A stretch of 5,094 nt of DNA, taken from the NCBI GenBank assembly GCA_937891565.1, contig CALAHA010000355.1:1-5094 (forward strand), written 5' to 3'. Positions 1 through 5,094 of the stretch are shown piece by piece; within the stretch, counting starts at the first letter, position 1; every line of letters begins with the position of its first letter. The stretch is from an uncultured Ilumatobacter sp. Its GTDB lineage: Bacteria; Actinomycetota; Acidimicrobiia; Acidimicrobiales; Ilumatobacteraceae. The position numbers and the translations under genes are program-made. The notes beneath the pieces are model-generated. The model was not told the DNA's origin. It saw only the letters and a program-made list of their open reading frames with translations, and did not search any database.

Positions 1-928
<928 letters not shown>

Positions 929-930
<2 letters not shown>

Positions 931-956
931 GGCGCCCGTCATGTCCAACATGGGAG
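929..956 (+). promoter_or_regulatory. Two possible grpE ribosome binding sites
   Basis: GAGG at 929-932 overlaps the dnaK stop codon and lies 8 bases before ATG 941. A stronger-looking GGGAG at 952-956 lies 8 bases before a second in-frame ATG at 965. Both spacings are normal, so sequence alone does not decide between a 224- and a 216-residue GrpE. The first was chosen because it keeps the genes tightly coupled. Confidence 0.5.
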
Positions 957-1615
957 ACGGCGACATGGTCGATCCCGATGACCTCAATGAGGAGGAGTTA
1001 GCCGGGAGCGCATCCCGGTCGGCTTCGGAGTCGGCAGCAGCTGCTGATGCAGCTGATGCGACGGGCGAGAACGACGTGCCTGAACGGGCTGGCGAATTCG
1101 ACGAAATCGACACCCTGTCCGCACTCGACTTTGAGATCCCTGAAGCCGTTGCGGCAGAACTGGTCGACGAGGCGGGTGCCGAGGTGGATTACTCCGACGT
1201 CGATGTCGGTGCAGTTCTTGCCGAGCGCGACGATTACAAGTCGATTGCTCAACGTGTCCAGGCCGAGTTCGAAAACTTCCGCAAGCAGGCCATTGCTCGT
1301 GCGCAGATCGATGCCGACCGGGCGACCGGGCGACTCGCTGAAGCGTTCCTGCCAGTCCTCGATGCGGCTGAAGCAGCGTTCCTTCGTCATCCCGACGTGG
1401 TGGGCCCACTGCTCAACCAGATGCTGGCCGAGCTCAAAAAGCAAGGTCTCGAAACCCTCGATCTCGACGGCCAACCGTTCGATCCAGAGGTCGCCGAGGC
1501 AGTCGCTCACGAGCCGATCGACGGCGGTGAAGCAGTGGTGGCAGAAGTGCTGCGCAGCGGTTACCAATGGAAGGGTAAGACCCTTCGCGCCGCCATGGTC
1601 AAGACAAAAGACTGA
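941..1615 (+). CDS. grpE: Nucleotide exchange factor GrpE
   Basis: Dimeric co-chaperone that releases ADP from DnaK and so resets the chaperone cycle. The product is 224 residues from ATG 941. Residues 1 to about 95 form a very acidic, low-complexity tail rich in Asp, Glu, Ala and Ser. The dimerising helix follows, with the family motif RVQAEFENFRKQ at 105-116. A helical segment with FLPVLDAAEAAF stands where most GrpE proteins have a LLPVLDNLERA-like stretch. The C-terminal beta domain that contacts DnaK starts near GQPFDPE (177-183) and ends with the signature GYQWKGKTLRAAMVKT (207-222). The tail is long for the family, but long acidic tails are known in actinobacterial GrpE. The frame is also open upstream into dnaK as far as 881, but that part overlaps dnaK and has no need to be translated. 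ATG 965 is an alternative start. Confidence 0.95.
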   Translation: MSNMGDGDMVDPDDLNEEELAGSASRSASESAAAADAADATGENDVPERAGEFDEIDTLSALDFEIPEAVAAELVDEAGAEVDYSDVDVGAVLAERDDYKSIAQRVQAEFENFRKQAIARAQIDADRATGRLAEAFLPVLDAAEAAFLRHPDVVGPLLNQMLAELKKQGLETLDLDGQPFDPEVAEAVAHEPIDGGEAVVAEVLRSGYQWKGKTLRAAMVKTKD

Positions 1616-1627
1616 GAGACAACACGC

Positions 1628-1683
1628 GGTGTCTGACACGTGGTGTCTGATACATGGTGTCTGATACATGGTGTCTGATATCA
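1628..1683 (+). repeat. 14-bp tandem repeat, four copies, in the grpE-dnaJ gap
   Basis: Four head-to-tail 14-base units lie at 1628-1641, 1642-1655, 1656-1669 and 1670-1683. Units 2 and 3 are identical (GGTGTCTGATACAT). Unit 1 ends in GACACGT and unit 4 in GATATCA; all four share GGTGTCTGA. Unit 1 contains a perfect 11-base odd palindrome (GTGTC-T-GACAC, 1629-1639). Across the unit junctions GACAC or GATAC can pair with the next GTGTC over a 3-base loop, so the transcript could form alternative small hairpins. The array lies after the grpE stop and before the dnaJ ribosome binding site. Its function is unknown. It could be a regulator-binding array, an RNA processing or stabilising element, or a slippage product. 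Confidence 0.9.
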
Positions 1684-1697
1684 CGAGTTGTTACTCG
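1684..1697 (+). promoter_or_regulatory. Short inverted repeat CGAGT-N4-ACTCG upstream of dnaJ
   Basis: A perfect 5-base inverted repeat with a 4-base centre (TGTT) abuts the last 14-base unit, and is itself 14 bases long. It ends 6 bases before the dnaJ Shine-Dalgarno sequence. Its inner GAGT/ACTC half-sites match the core of the HspR operator HAIR (CTTGAGT-N7-ACTCAAG, known from Streptomyces), but the spacer is 4 rather than 7 and the outer bases differ. The repeat is seen directly. Operator function is only a guess, and a small RNA hairpin is equally possible. Confidence 0.4.
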
Positions 1698-1703
1698 AAC
1701 GCC

Positions 1704-1710
1704 GAGGAGG
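1704..1710 (+). promoter_or_regulatory. Strong dnaJ ribosome binding site
   Basis: GAGGAGG ends 10 bases before ATG 1721 and decides that start over the in-frame TTG at 1688, which has no comparable site. No CCTCC-like complement is present between the grpE stop and this site, so simple local sequestration (an RNA-thermometer arrangement) is not evident. Confidence 0.8.
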
Positions 1711-1720
1711 TGAGTACGAG

Positions 1721-2866
1721 ATGGCTGCACAACGAGACTGGTTCGACAAGGACTTTTACAAGACGCTTGGGGTAGGAGAGAGTGCCACCGACAAGGAGAT
1801 CACCAAGGCGTACCGCAAGCTCGCCCGAGAGCTGCACCCTGACAAGAACCCCGGTGACGATGTTGCCGAGGAAAAGTTCAAAGAGGTGTCGTCCGCTTAC
1901 GACGTCCTTGGCCACGAGAACAAGCGCGCAGAGTACGACGAAATCCGACGTATGGGCCCCGCCACGATGGGTGGCCGGCCCGGCGGATCTGACGGATTCT
2001 CCTTCAATGTTGGCGACATGGGTGGAGGGCTCGGCGACGTTCTCGGTGGGATGTTTGGTCGCGGTGGCGGCCAAGGCCGAGGTCGAGGTGGCTCGAGTGG
2101 TGTCCAGCCTCGACGCGGCACGGACATCGAAGCTCAACTCACGGTTGATTTCGCCGATGCCGTCACCGGCCTCGAAACCACCCTGTATCTGACCACTGAT
2201 GCACAGTGCTCAACCTGCCACGGGTCGGGCGCCAAGCCGGGTACTTCCCCCAGGGTGTGCAGCAACTGTCAGGGCCGCGGTGTCACCGACGACAACCAGG
2301 GCATGTTCTCCTTCTCGTCGCCGTGCCATTTATGCTCGGGCACCGGCCGCCTGATTGACGAGCCGTGCGGTACCTGTCGCGGTGGTGGTGTCGAGAAGCG
2401 GCCACGCGAGGTCAAGACGCGGCTGCCTGCCGGTGTGAAAGACGGCCAGACCATTCGCCTGAAGGGGCGCGGTGGCCCGGGTCGGAACAGCGGCCCGAAC
2501 GGCGACCTACTCGTCCAGCTCAAGGTCATGCCGCACCATATGTTCGATCGGAGCGGCGTGAACCTCACCGTTGCGGTTCCCATCGCCTTCGCTGACGCAG
2601 CGCTCGGCGCCGACATTCAGGTACCGACACTTGGTGGCCCGACGGTGACCTTGCGCGTGAAAGCTGGGACGCAATCAGGGACCCGCCATCGTGTGAAGGG
2701 CAAGGGCATTAACACCACCAAAGAGTGCGGTGACCTGATCGTCACGGTCAATGTGCAGGTCCCAACCGAGCTCAGCGACGCTGAGCGTTCGGCAATCGAG
2801 CAACTCCGTCGAGCAACTACGATAGATGCCAGCACGATAAGTAGTGAGGAACCGAGCGATGCGTGA
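1721..2866 (+). CDS. dnaJ: Chaperone protein DnaJ (Hsp40, type I)
   Basis: Co-chaperone that captures unfolded proteins and stimulates the DnaK ATPase. The product is 381 residues, normal for the family (about 370-395). The J domain spans about residues 10-75, with the essential HPD at 39-41. A Gly/Phe-rich linker spans about 80-130 (GGRPGG, GDMGGGLGDVLGGMFGRGG). The cysteine-rich domain has all four CxxCxGxG zinc motifs, starting at Cys163 (CSTCHGSG), Cys180 (CSNCQGRG), Cys202 (CHLCSGTG) and Cys216 (CGTCRGGG). The C-terminal substrate-binding domains follow, with GVKDGQTIRLKGRGGPG and GDLLVQLKV. The N-terminus (WFDKDFYKTLGV) resembles the DnaJ1 form encoded in actinobacterial dnaK operons. 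It follows grpE after a 105-base gap and precedes hspR by 32 bases, which suggests one transcript. The gene appears intact. Confidence 0.97.
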   Translation: MAAQRDWFDKDFYKTLGVGESATDKEITKAYRKLARELHPDKNPGDDVAEEKFKEVSSAYDVLGHENKRAEYDEIRRMGPATMGGRPGGSDGFSFNVGDMGGGLGDVLGGMFGRGGGQGRGRGGSSGVQPRRGTDIEAQLTVDFADAVTGLETTLYLTTDAQCSTCHGSGAKPGTSPRVCSNCQGRGVTDDNQGMFSFSSPCHLCSGTGRLIDEPCGTCRGGGVEKRPREVKTRLPAGVKDGQTIRLKGRGGPGRNSGPNGDLLVQLKVMPHHMFDRSGVNLTVAVPIAFADAALGADIQVPTLGGPTVTLRVKAGTQSGTRHRVKGKGINTTKECGDLIVTVNVQVPTELSDAERSAIEQLRRATTIDASTISSEEPSDA

Positions 2867-2898
2867 GAGCGCCCGACGCTCACCGATGAGGCACCCAC

Positions 2899-3333
2899 AT
2901 GGCTGATAACGACGAAACGAAGCGCACCCGCTCTTCAGCGGTGTATGTCATCTCGGTCGCGGCTGAACTCTCGGGCATGCATCCGCAGACGTTGCGGATC
3001 TACGAACGTCGCGGGCTTGTCGAGCCAGCTCGAACCCAAGGTGGTAATCGCCGCTACAGCGATGTCGATATCGCCATCCTGCGGCGGATCTCCGAGCTGA
3101 CTTCCGAAGGTATGAATCTCGAGGGAATTCGCCGCGTGATGCGCCTCGAAACTGAGAACGTTCGGCTGCGCACCGAGCTCGAGCAAGCCCGTGAGATTGC
3201 GCTGCACGCTATTGCCGAGGCCGAACGCAGTCAGGCTGCGGGCACGCGTGCCGCCGCTGGTGGCGACCTCGTTCCGCTGCGGCAGGCAGTTGCCGTGTTC
3301 GGCAAGCGGCCGAGCATCTTCGACCGCGACTGA
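2899..3333 (+). CDS. hspR: MerR-family heat shock repressor HspR
   Basis: DNA-binding repressor of the dnaK operon. In Streptomyces, HspR binds HAIR operators with DnaK as co-repressor, so free DnaK switches the operon off after stress. The product is 144 residues. The winged helix-turn-helix begins at residue 16 (YVISVAAELSGMHPQTLR) and continues through IYERRGLVEPARTQGGNRRYSD (34-55). The helical part includes LTSEGMNLEGIRRVMRLE, typical of HspR rather than metal-sensing MerR proteins. A coiled coil follows at about 83-115. No metal-binding cysteine is present; the protein has no Cys at all. The C-terminus ends VFGKRPSIFDRD. The start has GAGG (2888-2891) 7 bases upstream; GTG 2941 would remove a 14-residue hydrophilic leader and is less likely. 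Its position as last gene after dnaJ is the standard actinobacterial arrangement. Confidence 0.95.
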   Translation: MADNDETKRTRSSAVYVISVAAELSGMHPQTLRIYERRGLVEPARTQGGNRRYSDVDIAILRRISELTSEGMNLEGIRRVMRLETENVRLRTELEQAREIALHAIAEAERSQAAGTRAAAGGDLVPLRQAVAVFGKRPSIFDRD

Positions 3334-3336
3334 CGC

Positions 3337-3350
3337 GTCGCCGGGGCGAC
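3337..3350 (+). terminator. Weak hairpin just after hspR, possible operon terminator
   Basis: GTCGC at 3337-3341 and GCGAC at 3346-3350 form a perfect 5-base stem with a CGGG loop, starting 3 bases after the hspR stop. A competing 6-base pairing exists between GCGTCG (3335-3340) and CGACGC (3357-3362). There is no T-run afterwards, only TCCCTTC, so it does not meet the usual intrinsic terminator pattern, though U-less hairpins are proposed in Actinobacteria. The call rests mainly on position. Confidence 0.25.
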
Positions 3351-3608
3351 TCCCTTCGACGCCGTCGGCCCGCTGCAGTTCGTCGTCAGCTGCGCCGGGA
3401 CCGGATCCAGGAGAACGAGCGTTTCGTGGCGCCCGGTAACGGCGGCGGCGTCGATGTGCTCGCGGGCGAGACGCACTCGATCGCCCACGGCCGGCGGGCT
3501 GATTGTGTTTCGGTAGCTGCCAACGCGACGATGTCGACTGGTCGGTGCCGCCCACTGATCCTCGCTGCGCCAATGGCTGCACCGATGGCCACACACTGTC
3601 GTGCCGGG

Positions 3609-3845
3609 CTACGGAGGTCGCTCAGTTTGGGGGCCGGATTGGCCCGTGACATCGATGCGGTGCAGCGATGAGGACGCCGGGAACATTGCGATGCGTGCCG
3701 GGACCGAAGCCCCACCGAGTTCGGCGCGGAGTCGAACGAAGGCATCCAGCACAGCTCGGTCGTCGCCAACCGATCGCAGCGAAACTTCTGCCGCGTGCGT
3801 CGGGAGATCACCACTTGCGTCGATGAGGACTTGAAAGATTGGGCG
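3609..3845 (-). pseudogene. Start-less 78-codon open stretch downstream of the small gene
   Basis: Directly after the TAA of the 81-residue gene, the same minus frame stays open for 78 codons to a TAG at 3611-3609. It has a protein-like composition (PIFQVLIDASGDLPTH, DDRAVLDAFVRLRAELGG). Its first in-frame usable start is a GTG at codon 32 and its first ATG is codon 54, so it is not a normal separate gene. It could be the remainder of a longer protein cut by the TAA, a fragment of a decayed gene, or a chance open frame. I recognise no family. Confidence 0.25.
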
Positions 3846-4091
3846 TTAGTTGTTCTCAACCCAGCTCAGCACTCCGCTGGAGTCGATCAGGGCCTGTTCG
3901 ACTAGGCCGACGACGGAAAGCACGTCGCGTTTGGCAAGCTCAAGTACGGCAATCGGCAGCCGATCCCCATCGCGTTGGCGAGCGCTGGGGAGGCGATCGA
4001 GTTCCCCGAGGACGCGATCGGCATCGCTGCCAAACTCGCGTCGAACCCGATCGATGACCTGGTTGGAAAACAGATACTGCGGGCCGGGCAT
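3846..4091 (-). CDS. Small conserved-looking hypothetical protein, 81 residues
   Basis: Function unknown. The 81-residue product starts at ATG 4091, 10 bases after the mutase stop, so the two are probably co-transcribed and translation may be coupled; no strong Shine-Dalgarno sequence is visible in the 10-base gap. The product is soluble, with no membrane segment or signal peptide. Residues 8-34 look helical and charged (VIDRVRREFGSDADRVLGELD). A second helical part contains LPIAVLELAKRDVLSVVGLVEQAL and ends SSGVLSWVENN. The pattern resembles small actinobacterial hypothetical proteins with an AVLKLA-then-WRD-like C-terminus, but that is from memory and not tested. Codon use (many C/G third positions) matches neighbouring genes, which supports real coding. 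The same frame continues open after the TAA, so a truncated longer protein is an alternative. Confidence 0.6.
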   Translation of the reverse strand: MPGPQYLFSNQVIDRVRREFGSDADRVLGELDRLPSARQRDGDRLPIAVLELAKRDVLSVVGLVEQALIDSSGVLSWVENN

Positions 4092-4101
4092 AGCTACAGA
4101 T

Positions 4102-5094
4102 TCACCGATTGCGGTGCGCTATGGCCAGTTCGGCGATGTCGCGCATGATGGTGGCAATTTTGTAGTCCTTGGGCGTATAGATCGCCGCGATGCCGATCTT
4201 GCGCAGACGGGGGCGATCATCTTCGGGGATGATTCCGCCGACGACCACGGGGATGTCGACGCCCATCGCCTTGAGGTGGTCAAGGACATCAGGTACGAGG
4301 TTGAGGTGTGAGCCAGACAAGATTGACAGCCCGATGACGTCAGGATCTTCATCTCGGGCCGATGCAGCGATTTGCTCCGGCGTGAGGCGAATACCCGAGT
4401 ACACGACTTCCATGCCGGAGTCGCGAGCAGCGACGGCGATTTGCTCGGCTCCGTTCGAGTGGCCGTCGAGGCCCGGCTTGGCGACGAGGAACTTGGGTGG
4501 GCCGCCAGGAATCGACTTGACGAACGCGGCCACTTCGCCGAGACCGTTTGCCGACCCGGTCGCACCGGCCACACCGGTCGGTGCGCGGAACTCGCCGAAG
4601 ATGTCACGCATCAGATTGCCCCACTCGCCGGTGGTGCCTCCGGCGCGCGCAAGCGCGATCGACGGCGGCATGATGTTGCTGCCGTCGACGGCAGCAACAC
4701 GCAGATCGATGAGCGCAGCATCGACGGCGGCCTGGTCGCGTTGGGCGCGCCAGGCCTCAACGTCGGCGACCAACTCGGCTTCAACAGCATGATCGACCTT
4801 CAAGATGGCGCCCTCGCCGCCGAGGGGCGAGTCGGTGGTCTCGGTGAAATCGTTGACGCCGACGACGGTGAGGTCGCCTGATTCGATTCGACGTGTGCGC
4901 TGCGCCATCGAGGAAACGAGGCGCGACTTCAACGTTTCGACGGCTTCGAAGGCGCCGCCCATCTCGAGGACGTCGTCGAGCTCAGCCTGGGCTGCGGCTC
5001 GCAACTCTGCGGTCTTGGCTTCGATGACGAGAGAGCCGTCGAAGATGTCGCCGTACTCGAGCAGGTCGGTCTCGAAGGCCAACACCTGCTGCAT
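4102..5094 (-). CDS. B12-dependent acyl-CoA mutase, ethylmalonyl-CoA mutase-like (Ecm/MeaA), C-terminal part
   Basis: Adenosylcobalamin enzyme. Members of this type convert (2R)-ethylmalonyl-CoA to methylsuccinyl-CoA in the ethylmalonyl-CoA pathway of acetyl-CoA assimilation. The last 330 residues are present; the start lies beyond base 5094. Residues 1-170 are the end of the catalytic domain and the spacer (QQVLAFETDL, VGVNDFTET, NIMPPSIALARAG, TTGEWGNLMRDIFGEFRAPTG). The cobalamin-binding domain has DGHSNG at 210-215, with His212 as the expected lower cobalt ligand, then GLSILSGSH at 255-263 and VVVGGIIP at 283-290. SILSGSH and IYTPKDYKI are typical of Ecm/MeaA, whereas methylmalonyl-CoA mutases usually show S-L-A-A-G-H there and no YTPKD. 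Related mutases (isobutyryl- or methylmalonyl-type) remain possible because the substrate-binding domain is outside the window. The small hypothetical gene follows after 10 bases. Confidence 0.9.
   Translation of the reverse strand: MQQVLAFETDLLEYGDIFDGSLVIEAKTAELRAAAQAELDDVLEMGGAFEAVETLKSRLVSSMAQRTRRIESGDLTVVGVNDFTETTDSPLGGEGAILKVDHAVEAELVADVEAWRAQRDQAAVDAALIDLRVAAVDGSNIMPPSIALARAGGTTGEWGNLMRDIFGEFRAPTGVAGATGSANGLGEVAAFVKSIPGGPPKFLVAKPGLDGHSNGAEQIAVAARDSGMEVVYSGIRLTPEQIAASARDEDPDVIGLSILSGSHLNLVPDVLDHLKAMGVDIPVVVGGIIPEDDRPRLRKIGIAAIYTPKDYKIATIMRDIAELAIAHRNR
4674..4699. repeat. Perfect 26-bp palindrome inside the mutase gene
   Basis: The half-site TGTTGCTGCCGTC (4674-4686) is followed directly by its exact reverse complement (4687-4699), with no spacer and no mismatch; the symmetry breaks at 4673/4700. 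On the minus strand it encodes RVAAVDGSNI just before the conserved MPPSIA motif of the mutase, so it lies wholly in coding sequence. No function is known. A regulator site, a cruciform or hairpin, or coincidence from Ala/Val/Asp/Gly/Ser codon choice are all possible. Confidence 0.85.

Larger units (their letters stand above)
3334..3845. other. Convergent intergenic region without a supported gene
   Basis: About 510 bases separate hspR from the convergent small gene. Open frames exist on both strands, but none has a good start, ribosome binding site or recognisable domain. The bases at positions divisible by 3 are G/C-rich, which fits the minus frame used by the 81-residue gene. Short coding-like stretches occur on the minus strand in different frames: one at about 3845-3650, one at about 3645-3500 (ARQCVAIGAAIGAARISG, then PVDIVALAATE) and one at about 3490-3380 (GDRVRLAREHIDAAAVTG, then ETLVLLDPVPAQL). 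This could be a decayed or frameshifted gene, or chance in GC-rich DNA. A 5-base GC stem (GGGCC/GGCCC, 3631-3645) is the only other structure near the middle; no T-run follows it in either direction. Confidence 0.6.

Noticed and set aside
1616..1720. RNA thermometer (ROSE-like or fourU) controlling dnaJ
   Set aside because: No stretch complementary to the GAGGAGG ribosome binding site occurs between the grpE stop and that site, so the required pairing is not seen.
2935..3594. Long minus-strand open frame of 219 codons
   Set aside because: It lies across most of hspR, which has strong family motifs on the plus strand. Its translation is Arg/Pro/Ser-rich low-complexity sequence, typical of a frame opposite a GC-rich gene.
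3631..3645. GGGCC/GGCCC hairpin as a bidirectional terminator of the convergent units
   Set aside because: The stem is only 5 base pairs, no T-run follows on either strand, and it lies about 300 bases from hspR and 200 from the small gene.
3426..3671. Plus-strand 81-residue open frame after hspR
   Set aside because: No ribosome binding site of note, no recognisable motif, and Arg/Ala/Met-rich composition typical of an antisense or shadow frame. Base composition by codon position fits the minus strand at least as well.
4561..4585. 7-base inverted repeat CGCACCG/CGGTGCG in the mutase gene
   Set aside because: It lies in codons for the Ala/Gly/Thr-rich linker before the B12 domain (APTGVAGATG), and GC-rich repeats of this length are expected there by chance.

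Overview
The window is high-GC DNA (roughly 60-65% G+C by eye) holding two convergent gene blocks. The plus strand carries the end of dnaK, then grpE, dnaJ and a MerR-family regulator of HspR type. The order dnaK-grpE-dnaJ-hspR is the classic heat-shock operon of Actinobacteria (Streptomyces, mycobacteria), so an actinobacterium is the best guess. The ethylmalonyl-CoA mutase-like gene on the other strand fits this too. I cannot place the genus from sequence alone.

Layout. 1-930: 3' half of dnaK, from the end of the ATPase domain through the substrate-binding domain and acidic tail. 941-1615: grpE with a long acidic N-terminal tail. 1616-1720: a 105-base gap with four tandem copies of a 14-base unit, followed at once by a short inverted repeat and the dnaJ ribosome binding site. 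1721-2866: dnaJ with J domain, Gly-rich region and four intact zinc-binding motifs. 2899-3333: hspR. 3334-3845: about 510 bases with no gene I can support; it has some coding-like character on the minus strand. 3846-4091 (minus): an 81-residue hypothetical protein. 4102-5094 (minus): the C-terminal part of a B12-dependent acyl-CoA mutase, most like ethylmalonyl-CoA mutase (Ecm/MeaA), cut by the window edge.

How the genes work together. DnaK, GrpE and DnaJ form one Hsp70 chaperone cycle: DnaJ delivers substrate and stimulates ATP hydrolysis, and GrpE exchanges nucleotide. In the known actinobacterial system HspR represses the operon with DnaK as co-repressor, so the last gene closes a feedback loop on the first. 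The operator expected upstream of dnaK is outside the window. The minus-strand pair is a separate unit: a mutase of the ethylmalonyl-CoA pathway followed after 10 bases by a small protein of unknown function.

The genes themselves are ordinary. The signals that known features do not explain are the 14-base tandem array with its adjoining GAGT/ACTC inverted repeat before dnaJ, a perfect 26-base palindrome inside the mutase gene, and the unexplained convergent gap.
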